Source: Saccharothrix sp. NRRL B-16348 (GTDB taxonomy: Bacteria > Actinomycetota > Actinomycetes > Mycobacteriales > Pseudonocardiaceae). Taken from it: DNA of 64,000 bases. Shown here in pieces: positions 50,214 to 59,731 of this stretch. Below the pieces are notes generated by a model. The model ran no database searches. It saw nothing but the letters and a program-made list of their open reading frames with translations, and was not told where the DNA came from. The translations under genes and the position numbers were made by a program. The stretch lies in contig NZ_LGED01000196.1 in assembly GCF_001280085.1 (NCBI RefSeq), positions 62,001-126,000 of the forward strand, written 5' to 3'. The number at the start of each line of letters is the position of its first letter. Position 1 is the first letter of the stretch.

Positions 50214-50225
50214 TGAAACATTTCA
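50214..50225. promoter_or_regulatory. Putative rhamnose operator before importer operon
   Basis: TGAAACATTTCA (perfect TGAAA/TTTCA arms, imperfect centre) ends 16 bp before the importer ATPase start. Confidence 0.55.
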
Positions 50226-50241
50226 GTGAAGGAGATGCCGA

Positions 50242-51756
50242 ATGGACCGAGAACACGCGGCTCCGCTGCTGGAGGTACGGGGTGTCTCCAAGTCGTTCGG
50301 CGCGGTGGCGGCCGTCCGCGAGGTGTCGTTCCCGCTGCACGGCGGTGAGGCGCACGCGCTGGTCGGGGAGAACGGCGCGGGCAAGTCGACGATCGTGAAG
50401 GTGCTCGCCGGCGTGCACGAGCCGGACACCGGCGTGATCGTCCTGGACGGCGAGGAGACGCGGCCGGCGGGTCCCGCCGCCGCGCGGGCCGCCGGCATCG
50501 CGGTCATCTACCAGGAGCCGACGCTGTTCCCGGACCTCTCGGTCGCGGAGAACATCTTCATGGGCCGCCAGCCGCTGGGCCGGTTCGGGCGCATCGACCG
50601 GGCGGCGATGAGGGCCGAGGCGGTGCGGCTGTTCGACCGGCTCGGCGTCCGCCTCGACCCGGACCGCCCCGCGCGCGGTCTGTCGATCGCCGACCAGCAG
50701 TTGGTCGAGATCGCCAAGGCGCTGTCGCTGCGGGCTCGCGTGCTCGTGATGGACGAGCCGACCGCCGCGCTGTCCGGCGTCGAGGTGGAGCGGCTGTTCG
50801 CGGTGGTGCGGGCACTGTGCGAGGAGGGCGCGGCGGTGCTGTTCATCTCGCACCGGTTCGACGAGGTGTTCTCGCTGTGCCACCGGCTCACCGTGCTGCG
50901 CGACGGCACGTGGGTGTCCACCGATCCGGTCGCCGACCTGACCGTCGACCAGGTCGTGCGGCGCATGGTCGGGCGCGACGTCTCGACGCTGTACCCCAAG
51001 GAGGACGTCGAGCCGGGTGACGTCGTGCTGGAGGTCGCCGGGCTGACCAGGCACGGCGTGTTCGCCGACATCGGGTTCTCGGTGCGGGCGGGCGAGATCG
51101 TCGCCCTCGCCGGGCTGGTCGGCGCCGGCCGCAGCGAGGTCGTGCGCGCGGTGTTCGGGATCGACCGCTACGACGCGGGCGAGGTCCGGGTGGCGGGCGA
51201 GCGGCTGCCCGCCGGGACACCTGCCGCCGCCGTGGCCGCCGGGATCGCGCTGGTGCCGGAGGACCGCCGCCAGCAGGGCCTGGTCATGGAGCTGTCGATC
51301 GAGCGCAACGCGACGCTCACCCGCCTGAAGCCGCTGTCCCGCCTCGGCCTGCTCGGCGGCGGGCGTGAACGCCGTTCGGCTCGCGAGTGGACGAAGCGGT
51401 TGCAGGTCAAGTACGGGCGGTTGGCGGACGCGGTCGGCACGCTGTCCGGCGGCAACCAGCAGAAGGTCGTGCTGGCCAAGTGGCTGGCGACCGGCCCGAA
51501 GGTGCTGATCGTCGACGAGCCGACGCGCGGCATCGACATCGGCACGAAGGCCGAGGTCCACCGGCTGCTCTCGCGGCTGGCGGCCGACGGGGTCGCGGTG
51601 GTCATGGTGTCGTCCGAGCTGCCCGAGGTGCTGGGCATGGCCGACCGCGTGCTCGTCGTGCACGAAGGGCGGATCACCGCCGAGCTGAGCCGCGCCGAGG
51701 CGACGGAGGAATCGGTCATGTTCGCGGCCACGGGCCGGAAGGCGGCGGTCGCGTGA
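50242..51756 (+). CDS. L-rhamnose importer ATP-binding protein (CUT2 family)
   Basis: 504 residues, ATG 50242 with GAAGGAGA. Two fused ABC domains: the first has Walker [16 protein letters not shown]-loop IYQEPTLF and Walker [13 protein letters not shown]; the second has a degenerate Walker A ([14 protein letters not shown]) but intact [15 protein letters not shown] and [12 protein letters not shown]. This asymmetry is normal for CUT2 (RbsA/AraG-like) ATPases, in which one site hydrolyses ATP poorly. It energises uptake through the two permeases that follow; the rhamnose assignment comes from its place beside the rhamnose catabolic genes. Confidence 0.88.
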   Translation: MDREHAAPLLEVRGVSKSFGAVAAVREVSFPLHGGEAHALVGENGAGKSTIVKVLAGVHEPDTGVIVLDGEETRPAGPAAARAAGIAVIYQEPTLFPDLSVAENIFMGRQPLGRFGRIDRAAMRAEAVRLFDRLGVRLDPDRPARGLSIADQQLVEIAKALSLRARVLVMDEPTAALSGVEVERLFAVVRALCEEGAAVLFISHRFDEVFSLCHRLTVLRDGTWVSTDPVADLTVDQVVRRMVGRDVSTLYPKEDVEPGDVVLEVAGLTRHGVFADIGFSVRAGEIVALAGLVGAGRSEVVRAVFGIDRYDAGEVRVAGERLPAGTPAAAVAAGIALVPEDRRQQGLVMELSIERNATLTRLKPLSRLGLLGGGRERRSAREWTKRLQVKYGRLADAVGTLSGGNQQKVVLAKWLATGPKVLIVDEPTRGIDIGTKAEVHRLLSRLAADGVAVVMVSSELPEVLGMADRVLVVHEGRITAELSRAEATEESVMFAATGRKAAVA

Positions 51757-52799
51757 GCGCCCGGTTGGCGGCGCCCGCCGTGCCGCCGGCGGAGGCGGAC
51801 GAGAGCCGGACCCGGTTCGTCCGGAAGCTGTGGCTGGCGCGGGAGTTCGGCATCGTCGTGGCGCTCGGGCTGCTCGTGCTGGTGACCACGCTGGACAACC
51901 CCGCGTTCCTGTCGCCGCAAAGCCTGCGTGACCTGCTGCTCGGAGCGGCGATCCTGGTGGTCCTGGCGGTCGGGCAGACCGTGGTGATCATCTCCCGCAA
52001 CATCGACCTGTCGGTCGGCGCGGTGCTCGGCCTGGTCGCGTTCGCGACCGGCAAGCTGCTCAGCACGGCGCCGGGCACGCCGGCGGTGGTCGCGATCCTG
52101 GCCGGCGTCGGGCTGGGCGCGGTGTGCGGAGTGGTCAACGGCGTGCTGGTGGCGGCGGCGCGGGTGCCCGCGCTGGTGATCACCCTGGGCACGCTCTACG
52201 CGTTCCGCGGCATCGACCACTCGTGGGCGCAGGGTCAGCAGATCAACGCCTCCGACATGCCGCGCTCGTTCCTCCGGCTCGGCACGTGGACCGTGCTCGG
52301 CATCCCGGTGCTCGCCGTCATCGCCGTCGTGGTGATGGCGGTCGTCGGCTTCTACCTGCGGTCCTACCGCAGCGGGCGCGAGCTGTACGCGATCGGCTCG
52401 GAACCCGCCGCCGCGCGGCTGTCCGGCATCCCGGTCGGGCGCCGGGTGCTCACCTCGTTCGTCCTCTGCGGCGCCCTCGCCGGGCTCGCCGGTGTGCTGT
52501 ACGCGGCACGCTTCGGCACCGTCGACGCCACCGTGGGCACGGGCATCGAACTCCAGGTCGTCGCGGCGGCCGTGGTCGGCGGCGTGGCCATCTTCGGCGG
52601 CAGCGGCAGCGTGTACGGCGCCGCGCTCGGCGCGGTGCTGCTGACCACCATCGGCAGCTCCCTGGCGGTGCTGCGGATCAACCCGTTCTGGCAGCAGGCC
52701 GTGGTGGGCGGTCTCATCCTCGCCGCGATCGGACTGGACCGGCTGCTGGCCGTCCGCGCGGCGAACCGCTTGCGAGGGAGGTCGTCCCATGGCGCGTGA
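51753..52799 (+). CDS. L-rhamnose importer permease 1 (CUT2)
   Basis: 348 residues, GTG 51753 overlapping the ATPase stop (GTGA). About ten membrane spans with the BPD_transp_2 signatures [35 protein letters not shown] and [24 protein letters not shown]. It overlaps the next permease by 11 bp. Two permeases plus one fused ATPase plus one binding protein is the RhaTPQS pattern of rhizobial rhamnose importers. Confidence 0.88.
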   Translation: MSARLAAPAVPPAEADESRTRFVRKLWLAREFGIVVALGLLVLVTTLDNPAFLSPQSLRDLLLGAAILVVLAVGQTVVIISRNIDLSVGAVLGLVAFATGKLLSTAPGTPAVVAILAGVGLGAVCGVVNGVLVAAARVPALVITLGTLYAFRGIDHSWAQGQQINASDMPRSFLRLGTWTVLGIPVLAVIAVVVMAVVGFYLRSYRSGRELYAIGSEPAAARLSGIPVGRRVLTSFVLCGALAGLAGVLYAARFGTVDATVGTGIELQVVAAAVVGGVAIFGGSGSVYGAALGAVLLTTIGSSLAVLRINPFWQQAVVGGLILAAIGLDRLLAVRAANRLRGRSSHGA

Positions 52800-53820
52800 C
52801 ACGGTGGCGGTGGACGTTCCGGGCGCGCCGGCGGAACCGGCCGCGGGCGTGCTGCGCTCCGCGTTGGTCCGCTGGGACACCGCGCTGCTCGTGGTGCTCG
52901 TCGCGGTCGTGGTGATCGCCGGGGTGCTGGTCGAGGGGTTCGCGAGCGGGCGGAACCTCCAGTTCCTCCTGCTGGACGTGATCGCGATCGCGCTGATCGC
53001 GCTGCCGTTGACGCTGATCGTCATCACCGGCGAGATCGACCTGTCGGTGGCCAGCACGCTCGGGCTGTGCAGCGCGGCGATGGGTCAGCTGTGGGTGGCG
53101 GGCCTGCCGCTGGAGCTGATCGTGGTGCTGGTCATCGGCCTCGGCGCGGTGCTCGGCGCGGTGAACGCGGTGTTCGTGACCAAGTTCGCGCTGCCGTCGC
53201 TCGCGGTCACCATCGGCACCCTGGCCGCGTACCGCGGCCTGGCGTTCGTGGTGCTCGGCGACCAGGCCGTCGCCGACTTCCCGTTCCGCTGGACCGAGGC
53301 CGCGAGCGGCACCGTCGGCGACGGCGCCGTGCCGTGGGCGGCGGTGATCACGGCCGTCCTCGCGATCGTGTTCGGCGTCGTGCTGCACGCGACCCCGTTC
53401 GGCCGGTCCCTCTACGCCATGGGCAACAACGCCGAGGCGGCGACGTTCGCCGGGATCCGCGTCGCCCGCGCGAAGTTCTGGCTGTTCGTCGCCTCCGGCG
53501 CGGTGTCCGGCCTGGCCGGCGTGTACTGGACGCTGCGGTTCGCCAGCGCGCGGGCCGACAACGCCGCCGGCCTGGAACTGGCCGTGGTCGCCGCCGTCCT
53601 GCTCGGCGGCGTCTCGATCTTCGGAGGTCGCGGCACGCTGCTCGGAGTCCTGCTGGGCGTGCTCCTGCTCGGCGCCGTCCGCAACGCCCTCCAACTCGCC
53701 GACGTCGCCGCCGACACGCTCAACGTCGTCACCGGCGGACTGCTCATCGCCTCGGTCGTGGTGCCCAACGTGATCACCCTGACCCGCGCCCTGTGGCGAC
53801 GGCGAAGCCGCACCGCGTGA
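52789..53820 (+). CDS. L-rhamnose importer permease 2 (CUT2)
   Basis: 343 residues, ATG 52789 inside the end of permease 1, with GGGAGG upstream. Signatures: LIVITGEIDLSVASTLGLCSA, LAVTIGTLAAYRGLAFVV and LLGGVSIFGGRGTLLGVLLGVLLL. Similar architecture to permease 1, with which it should form a heterodimeric channel. Confidence 0.88.
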   Translation: MARDTVAVDVPGAPAEPAAGVLRSALVRWDTALLVVLVAVVVIAGVLVEGFASGRNLQFLLLDVIAIALIALPLTLIVITGEIDLSVASTLGLCSAAMGQLWVAGLPLELIVVLVIGLGAVLGAVNAVFVTKFALPSLAVTIGTLAAYRGLAFVVLGDQAVADFPFRWTEAASGTVGDGAVPWAAVITAVLAIVFGVVLHATPFGRSLYAMGNNAEAATFAGIRVARAKFWLFVASGAVSGLAGVYWTLRFASARADNAAGLELAVVAAVLLGGVSIFGGRGTLLGVLLGVLLLGAVRNALQLADVAADTLNVVTGGLLIASVVVPNVITLTRALWRRRSRTA

Positions 53821-53870
53821 CCCCGAACGCCACTCGTGACAACGAAGTCCCCGCGGAGAAAGGGAGAACC

Positions 53871-54956
53871 ATGTCCACCCAGCCCAAGCGCACGCTGCGC
53901 CTCGGCCTGATCGCCGCCACCATGGCGACCGTGCTGGTCGGCGCGGCGTGCGGCGGCACCACCCGTGGGTCCGAGGACAACGCCAACCCCTCGGGCAACC
54001 AGGCCACCGGCCAGGCGAACCCCGACGCGCCGCTGGTCGAAGGGCTCGACGTGGCGTTCCTGCCCAAGCAGGTCAACAACCCGTACTTCACCGTGGCCGA
54101 CGGTGGCGGCAAGAGCGCCACCGAGGAGTTCAAGGGCAAGTACAAGGAGGTCGGTCCTTCCGAGGCCAGTGCGTCGTCCCAGGTCAGCTACATCAACACG
54201 CTGTCGCAGCAGCAGACCGACGTCATCGCGACCTCCGCCAACGACCCGAACGCCATCTGCGGCGCGCTCAACAGCGCACGGCAGGCGGGCGCCAAGGTGG
54301 TCACCTTCGACTCCGACACCAAGCCCGAGTGCCGGGACGTGTTCGTCAACCAGGCGACCGCCGAGGGCATCGCGGAGAACCAGGTCAAGCTGATCTCCGA
54401 GCAGATCGGCGGCGCGGGCAAGATCGCGATCCTGTCGGCGACGCCGAACGCGACCAACCAGAACGCGTGGATCGAGCTGATGCGCGCGGAGCTGAAGAAG
54501 CCCGAGCACGGCAAGATCGAGCTCGTCACGGTGGCGTACGGCAACGACGAGGACCAGAAGTCGTTCCAGGAGACCCAGGGCCTGCTGCGCTCCTACCCCG
54601 ACCTGAAGGGCATCGTCTCGCCCACCACGGTGGGCGTGGCCGCGGCGGCGCGTTACCTGTCGGGCTCGGAGTACAAGGGCAAGGTCGCGTTGACCGGTCT
54701 CGGCACGCCGAACCAGATGCGCGAGTTCGTCAAGGACGGCACGGTCAAGGCGTTCGCCCTGTGGAACCCCGCCGACCTCGGCTACCTCGCCGCCTACGCC
54801 GGCGCCGCGCTCGCGTCGGGGCAGATCACCGGCGCGGAGGGCGAGAAGTTCAAGGCGGGCAAGCTCGGCGAGTACACCATCGGGAAGGACGGCGTCGTCG
54901 TGCTCGGCCCGCCCACCGTGTTCGACCAGGGCAACATCGACCAGTTCGACTTCTGA
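53871..54956 (+). CDS. L-rhamnose-binding lipoprotein (CUT2)
   Basis: 361 residues, ATG 53871 behind AAAGGGAG. Type II signal with lipobox VGAAC (Cys27), then a periplasmic-binding-protein type 1 domain like RhaS/LsrB (LDVAFLPKQVNNPYFTVADG, INTLSQQQTDVIATSANDP, GAKVVTFDSDTKPECRDVFV, GIVSPTTVGVAAAARYLSG, ALWNPADLGYLAAYAGAAL). Last gene of the importer operon, followed directly by a strong terminator. Confidence 0.9.
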   Translation: MSTQPKRTLRLGLIAATMATVLVGAACGGTTRGSEDNANPSGNQATGQANPDAPLVEGLDVAFLPKQVNNPYFTVADGGGKSATEEFKGKYKEVGPSEASASSQVSYINTLSQQQTDVIATSANDPNAICGALNSARQAGAKVVTFDSDTKPECRDVFVNQATAEGIAENQVKLISEQIGGAGKIAILSATPNATNQNAWIELMRAELKKPEHGKIELVTVAYGNDEDQKSFQETQGLLRSYPDLKGIVSPTTVGVAAAARYLSGSEYKGKVALTGLGTPNQMREFVKDGTVKAFALWNPADLGYLAAYAGAALASGQITGAEGEKFKAGKLGEYTIGKDGVVVLGPPTVFDQGNIDQFDF

Positions 54957-54959
54957 GCC

Positions 54960-54999
54960 CGTGGGCGCGCGGGCCTGTTGCCCGACCCGCGCGCCCACG
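54960..54999. terminator. Terminator between rhamnose importer and GH43 gene
   Basis: A 14-bp perfect stem (CGTGGGCGCGCGGG with CCCGCGCGCCCACG) and a 12-nt loop lie between convergent genes, 3 bp after the binding-protein stop. Confidence 0.85.
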
Positions 55000-55017
55000 T
55001 CCCACCGGGCCGTCCGA

Positions 55018-56412
55018 TCAGAGGGTGGGCACGATCGGGGCGATGGTGCCGTCGGCGTTGAACGTCATGCGGTCCACGGTGGTCTCGCGGTTCGTGCCGT
55101 TGCCGGCGGGCACCGCGAACCGGTGGTAGGCGACGTGCCAGGTGTCGCTCCCCGGAGCCTTGACCACGGAGTGGTGGCCGGGGCCCTTGATGCCCAGCTC
55201 CAGGCGCTTCTGCAGCACCACGCCCCGCTTGGTCCACGGGCCGAGCGGTGACGTCCCGGTGGCGTAGGCGACCCGGTAGTCCTCTTCGCGCGTGTCGTTC
55301 TCCGACCACATGAAGTAGTAGGTGCCGTTGCGCTTGAACACGAACGACGCCTCGCGGTACCCCGTCGGGGTGATGTTGCGGACCTTCGCCGGGTCGAACG
55401 ACGTCATGTCGGCGTTGAGCGGGACGACCCAGGCGGTGCCGTTGCCCCAGTACAGGTACGACTGCCCGTCGTCGTCGGTGAACACCATGGGGTCGATGGC
55501 CTGCCCGGAGTAGGCGCCCGCGCGGACCAACGGCTTGCCGAGGGCGTCGCGGAACGGCCCGGTGGGCGAGTCGGACACCGCGACACCAAGGTGCTTGGCC
55601 GTGTCACCGGACGCCGCGCCGCCGCTGAAGTACAGGTAGTAGCGGCCGTTCTTGGCGACGACGGCGGGCGCCCAGGCGGAGTTGTCGGCCCACGACACGT
55701 CCGGCCCGTGGTCGAGGATCACGCCGTGGTCGGTCCAGTTCACCAGGTCCGTCGAGGAGAACGCCTTGTAGTAGGGCGAAGCCCAGCCCGCGTACCCGTC
55801 CGTGGTCGGGTAGAGGTAGTAGCGGCCGTTGAAGTTCGTGATGTGCGGGTCGGCGTACAGGCCCGGGATGACCGGTCCCTTGGTGGTCTTCGGGCTCCAC
55901 GGCGCGGTGAGGCGGAACGAGCTGTCCGCCCGGAACTGCGCCGTGTCCTGGTAGGTGTCCAGCCACACCTCGTAGTTCCGGTGCCGCAGCCGCCGGTCCG
56001 GGTGGCTGAACGCCACCAGCGACACCGAGCCGGCCGTCGACCCGGCCACCGCGCAGAACGTCGCGTCCTCGCGGAAGCGCGCGTCGCCGGTGTTCGCCTC
56101 CAGCCGCAGCCGCCAGTCCAGGTGGCGCAGGAACATGCCGTTCTTGGCCTGGAAGGAGTAGCACGACGGCGAGGCCAGGCCCGAGATCACGGTGAAGGTC
56201 GTGTCCAGCTTGGTCTGCGCGGCACTGGCCGACGTCACGGCGTCCAACCGGCCGAGGTAGTCCTGGTGCCGGAGGTAGCGGCCGGGGTAGTTCACCGACT
56301 CCAGCGAACGCGCCCCGGTCGGCAGCACGTCCGCGGACGCCTGTGGTGGCACCGCGATCGTCGCGGCGATGAGGCAGGACAGCACGGCGCAGGCGCGTGT
56401 TCGACGACGCAT
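55018..56412 (-). CDS. Secreted GH43 glycosidase with N-terminal AbfB (CBM42) domain
   Basis: 464 residues, ATG 56412 with TTGGAGTTGACC upstream. A Sec signal (~1-27) is followed by an arabinofuranose-binding beta-trefoil (~30-165; repeated YPGRYLRHQDYLGRLD, MFLRHLDWRLRLEA, RRLRHRNYEVWLD units). The GH43 five-blade propeller follows (GLYADPHITNFNGRYYLYPTTDGY with the general-base Asp, QAIDPMVFTDDDGQSYLYWGN, LELGIKGPGHHSVVKAPG). Typical activities are alpha-L-arabinofuranosidase, beta-xylosidase or exo-galactanase on arabinose-decorated polymers. A perfect TGTTAGCGCTAACA palindrome lies about 200 bp upstream. Separate from, but the same orientation as, the next two enzymes. Confidence 0.85.
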   Translation of the reverse strand: MRRRTRACAVLSCLIAATIAVPPQASADVLPTGARSLESVNYPGRYLRHQDYLGRLDAVTSASAAQTKLDTTFTVISGLASPSCYSFQAKNGMFLRHLDWRLRLEANTGDARFREDATFCAVAGSTAGSVSLVAFSHPDRRLRHRNYEVWLDTYQDTAQFRADSSFRLTAPWSPKTTKGPVIPGLYADPHITNFNGRYYLYPTTDGYAGWASPYYKAFSSTDLVNWTDHGVILDHGPDVSWADNSAWAPAVVAKNGRYYLYFSGGAASGDTAKHLGVAVSDSPTGPFRDALGKPLVRAGAYSGQAIDPMVFTDDDGQSYLYWGNGTAWVVPLNADMTSFDPAKVRNITPTGYREASFVFKRNGTYYFMWSENDTREEDYRVAYATGTSPLGPWTKRGVVLQKRLELGIKGPGHHSVVKAPGSDTWHVAYHRFAVPAGNGTNRETTVDRMTFNADGTIAPIVPTL

Positions 56413-56519
56413 GGTCAACTCCAAGTGCCGGAGGGCGGGGACGTCCGCGGAGCCTCTGGACGGCCGGGAACGCGGATCGCGTCCCCGGCCGTCCGGTCGG
56501 CTCGGCGCCTTCGCGGTCA

Positions 56520-56630
56520 TCACCTGATCGCGAAGCCGGGGTGCGGCGGTTGGTTGTAGGCGGTGTTCTGCCAGGCGATGGCGACGCGGTGCGTGGTGTC
56601 GGCGAGAAGTGCGTCTGTTAGCGCTAACAT
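56520..56630 (-). pseudogene. Small orphan frame, likely gene remnant
   Basis: 36 codons from an ATG inside the TGTTAGCGCTAACA palindrome; ends VAIAWQNTAYNQPPHPGFAI. The C-terminal part looks like the end of a larger protein, but nothing upstream continues it. No ribosome-binding site. Confidence 0.3.
56616..56629. promoter_or_regulatory. LacI-type operator, arabinogalactan genes
   Basis: TGTTAGCGCTAACA, a 14-bp perfect palindrome, 204 bp upstream of the GH43-AbfB gene and just past the stop of the GH30 gene. The same motif recurs at 59732. Confidence 0.65.
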
Positions 56631-56644
56631 CCGGCGTCGAGAGG

Positions 56645-58129
56645 TCAGGCCACCACCCCGTCGATCTGGAAGGTCTGCACCTGCCCGGCGGCGAACGCGA
56701 CGCGGAGGGTCTTGCCGTCCAGTCGGGTGTCCTGGCGCTGGGTGTAGCGGTCGCCGCTGCCGGCGGTGGTGGTGGACCAGCGCGGCACCAGGCCGTTCGT
56801 CCCGCCGGTGACCTGGCCGAAGCGGGACAGGTCGAAGGTGAGGGTCTGGGCGGAACCGGTGTTGGCGGCGACGACGACCAGGCGGCGCGCGGTGGCGTCG
56901 TAGGCGGCGACGGCGAGGTCGCTGCCGGTCTCCAGGATGCGCATGCCGGGTCGGATGTGCCGGGTGAACTGGGCCAGCACGTAGAACTTGGTCTCCACCG
57001 CGCCCGCCCGCAGCGTGCCGCCGTCGTACTTGATGGTGCCCCAGCCCGCGGTGGGGTCCATGACCTGCCAGTAGCACCAGGCGGTGGGGCGCAGCCAGCG
57101 GAAGTCGAGCAGCAGGCAGCGCGCCGTCTGCAGGCCGCTGCCGTCGCTGTCGCCGTGCTCGGTGTTCCACAGCACCTTGCCCGACGCGCGCACGTCGTTG
57201 CCGAGCAGGTCCCGCCGGCCACCGGTGCCCTGGTAGCCGTGCACGTTGACCTGGCGCACCAAGCCCTTGGTGGTGGCGTCGAAGCTGTTCCAGGTGGTGC
57301 GGGCGAGGTCGTAGCTGGTCTCGTCGGAGGCGGAGATGCCGATGCCGCCGACGCCCTGCCGGTTCAGCTCGGTGCGCAGGTGGGCCAGCACGCTGCGCTG
57401 GGTGGTGGCGTCGATCTTGCAGCCCTCTTGGGTGCCGTTGGCGTGCCAGTAGTTCGAGGACGGCTCGTTGAACGGGTCCACGGTGCGGAAGTTGACGCCC
57501 CACTGGTCGCGGGCCCGGCGCGCGGTGACGGCGAGGTGGTGCGCGTGCTGGCGGTGGTTCCACGACTGGAGGTTGGTGACGGAGGCGTCGGCCGCGCCGG
57601 AAGGGTTGTGGTTGTAGCACATCCACCACATCGGCGAGTTCGCGAACAGCTCGCTCATCGCACCGCGCTGGGTCGCTTTCACCAGCATCGCGCGCTGCTT
57701 GACGTCGACGTTCCAGTTCCACGCCGCCGAGGCGGGGTCCTCGTTGTTCCAGTCCTGCCAGAAGCCCTCGATCTGCTTGAACCGCGGGATGTTGGGCGAG
57801 GCGACCATGCGCTCGGAGCCGACGGCGTTCCAGCTCGACGCGCCGAGGTTGTAGCGGGCGATGTTCATGCCGAGGCCGGGCAGCGAGGCGCCGTTGTAGC
57901 TCACGGTCTTGGTGGTGAAGAACAGGTCGGCGAAGTCGTCCCGGTCGCCGAACACGTTGGCCCACCAGGCGAGCGAGGTGCCCCAGCCCTCCCACGTGCC
58001 GTAGTTGACGCCGGGGCTGACCCCGATGGTCGCGTCGGCTCCGGCGACACCCGTGCCGAGCACGCCGCTCGCGGCGGCGGCGCCGACCGTGGCGCCGGCC
58101 GCGGCCAGCACCGTCCTGCGCTTGATCAT
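56645..58129 (-). CDS. Secreted GH30-family endo-beta-1,6-galactanase
   Basis: 494 residues, ATG 58129 with AAGGAGAAC upstream. A twin-arginine-like signal (MIKRRTVLAAAGATVGAAAA) directs export. The TIM barrel plus side beta-domain follows GH30 subfamily 5: GWGTSLAWWANVFGDRDDFA, LGMNIARYNLGASS, SPMWWMCYNHNPSGA, acid/base Glu in VDPFNEPSSNYWHANG and nucleophile Glu in VLWNTEHGDSDGSG. Such enzymes cleave the beta-1,6-galactan side chains of type II arabinogalactan. It lies 43 bp downstream of the AbfB arabinofuranosidase gene, so the two are cotranscribed: one strips arabinose and the other cuts the exposed galactan. Confidence 0.85.
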   Translation of the reverse strand: MIKRRTVLAAAGATVGAAAASGVLGTGVAGADATIGVSPGVNYGTWEGWGTSLAWWANVFGDRDDFADLFFTTKTVSYNGASLPGLGMNIARYNLGASSWNAVGSERMVASPNIPRFKQIEGFWQDWNNEDPASAAWNWNVDVKQRAMLVKATQRGAMSELFANSPMWWMCYNHNPSGAADASVTNLQSWNHRQHAHHLAVTARRARDQWGVNFRTVDPFNEPSSNYWHANGTQEGCKIDATTQRSVLAHLRTELNRQGVGGIGISASDETSYDLARTTWNSFDATTKGLVRQVNVHGYQGTGGRRDLLGNDVRASGKVLWNTEHGDSDGSGLQTARCLLLDFRWLRPTAWCYWQVMDPTAGWGTIKYDGGTLRAGAVETKFYVLAQFTRHIRPGMRILETGSDLAVAAYDATARRLVVVAANTGSAQTLTFDLSRFGQVTGGTNGLVPRWSTTTAGSGDRYTQRQDTRLDGKTLRVAFAAGQVQTFQIDGVVA

Positions 58130-58171
58130 GAGTTCTCCTTGTCGGAAGTGGCCGGTGGCGTGCGGCGGTCG

Positions 58172-59506
58172 TCAGCCCAGTGGCGAGGTCACGGTGAACG
58201 AGGCGTCACCGGCGAACGCGGCGTCGGACGCGCGCAGGTCCAGCCGCATCTCGTAGGCGTAGTGGCGCAGGTAGCGGCCGGGGAAGTTGAACGACTCGAA
58301 CGACGTCGTGCCGCCGCCCGCGAGCCCCGCCCGTCCGCAGAACGTCGCGTCCGCCCGGAACACCGCCGAACCGTCGTTGTTGTGCAACGCCAGTCGCATG
58401 TTGTTGTGGCGCAAGTAGTAGCCGGGGTAGTTGACCGACTGGAACGAGTAGCAGTTCCCGTTGGCCAGCCCGGCGACGACGCTGAACGTGGCGTCGGCGC
58501 GGTCGGTCGCGGTGCCGATCGGGTCCACGCGCGCGAGGTTGTCGCGGTGGCGCAGGTAGCGGTCGGGGAAGTTGGCCGACCGCAGGGAGCGCCTGCCGGT
58601 GGGCACGGCGGTGCTGTCGCCGACGTTCTCGCGCAGGACGGTGAAGTGCCGGGCCGTGCCGGACAGTCCGGGCAGCTCCACCTTGGCGCCGAACGCGCTC
58701 AGGTTGGAGCTGTCGGCGTAGTAGTAGCGCTTGTTGCCGTACTGGTCGAAGTAGAGGCGCCAGCGGCCGTCGGGCAGCTGCACGAGCGCGGGTCCTTCGA
58801 GGCCCGAGCCCCAACCCGCCCAGTTGCCGGTGCCGACGAACTGCCACGGTCCGTTCAGCGACGTGGCGGTGGCGTGCTCGATGTACTTGGTGGTCTCGTT
58901 CTTGAGGAAGTTGTGGTAGGTCCCGCCGACCTTGACGATGAAGCTGTCGATGTAGTTGGCCGGGATGCCCAGCGGCGTCGGCGAGGTCCACGCGGACAGG
59001 GAGCTGTTGGTCGCGGTGATCCGGTAGGGCCGGAACTGGCCCGCGGTGCCCGCGGTGGACGCGGAGAACACCACGTGCACGCTGCCGTCGGTGTCCTTGA
59101 ACCACTCCGGAGCCCACGTGCTGCCGGTGGAGCCGTTCAGCCCCACGGTCACGTTCCGCAGGAACGTCCAGGTGGTGTAGTCGGCGCTGCGCGCGAAGCC
59201 GATGGTGTTGCCCGTCCAGTTGGTGGTGTAGACGATGTAGTAGTAGCCGTCGGTGTGCCGGATGACGCTGGGGTCGCGGATCAGGCCGGACGGCGGCGTG
59301 TAGGCGTTGGCCCGGACGGCGGTGAAGTCCGTGGCGTTCGGCGAGTCGTAGACGTGCATGTTCGACTCGCTGCTGTTGGTGAACGCGGTCATCACGTAGT
59401 GCGGCACGGGACCGGCCGCGTGGGCCGCGGGCTGGTGGACCAGCAGGGAAGCGGCCACGGTGGTCAGCGCGAACGCCGCCGCGGCGCCCCGCCTCATGAC
59501 CTTCAT
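58172..59506 (-). CDS. Secreted GH43 exo-arabinofuranosidase with C-terminal AbfB (CBM42) domain
   Basis: 444 residues. A Sec signal (~1-31) precedes a GH43 propeller of the Streptomyces Araf43A type (SGLIRDPSVIRHTDGYYYIVYTTNW with the catalytic base Asp, STWAPEWFKDTDGSVHVVFSAS, NYIDSFIVKVGGTYHNFLKNE, GLEGPALVQLPDGRWRLYFDQ). The AbfB beta-trefoil (~305-440) has three arabinose-binding repeats (FPDRYLRHRDNLARVD, YPGYYLRHNNMRLALH, FPGRYLRHYAYEMRLD). Start ATG 59506 overlaps the stop of a 28-codon upstream frame (ATGA); the in-frame ATG at 59497 is also possible. It should release terminal arabinofuranose from arabinan or arabinogalactan. Confidence 0.88.
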   Translation of the reverse strand: MKVMRRGAAAAFALTTVAASLLVHQPAAHAAGPVPHYVMTAFTNSSESNMHVYDSPNATDFTAVRANAYTPPSGLIRDPSVIRHTDGYYYIVYTTNWTGNTIGFARSADYTTWTFLRNVTVGLNGSTGSTWAPEWFKDTDGSVHVVFSASTAGTAGQFRPYRITATNSSLSAWTSPTPLGIPANYIDSFIVKVGGTYHNFLKNETTKYIEHATATSLNGPWQFVGTGNWAGWGSGLEGPALVQLPDGRWRLYFDQYGNKRYYYADSSNLSAFGAKVELPGLSGTARHFTVLRENVGDSTAVPTGRRSLRSANFPDRYLRHRDNLARVDPIGTATDRADATFSVVAGLANGNCYSFQSVNYPGYYLRHNNMRLALHNNDGSAVFRADATFCGRAGLAGGGTTSFESFNFPGRYLRHYAYEMRLDLRASDAAFAGDASFTVTSPLG

Positions 59507-59589
59507 GCCCGGCTGCCGACGCCGTGGCGGGCGTCGGTGTGGTGGTGGGGGATGGCGGCGTGCGCGGAGAACGCGCGGGTAGACGTCAT
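59503..59589 (-). CDS. 28-residue leader peptide coupled to the arabinofuranosidase gene
   Basis: ATG 59589 has an almost ideal GAGGAGAGACA site, far better than the one for the enzyme gene. The peptide contains a histidine-rich stretch (SAHAAIPHHHTDARHG), and its TGA overlaps the ATG of the GH43-AbfB gene (ATGA). Ribosomes finishing the leader would reinitiate on the enzyme gene. Whether it is a regulatory leader peptide or simply a translation enhancer is unknown. Confidence 0.5.
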   Translation of the reverse strand: MTSTRAFSAHAAIPHHHTDARHGVGSRA

Positions 59590-59731
59590 TGTCTCTCCTC
59601 GGAGCGGATCATCGCGCCCGGCGGTGCCTGGAACTGCCTGATCACGGCCGTTGCCCTGGCGCGGACGACGGCGTGACCGTCCGATCCGGACAGTCGTGGT
59701 GGCGTCGCCGTCGAGTGGGTGGTGCAGGAGG

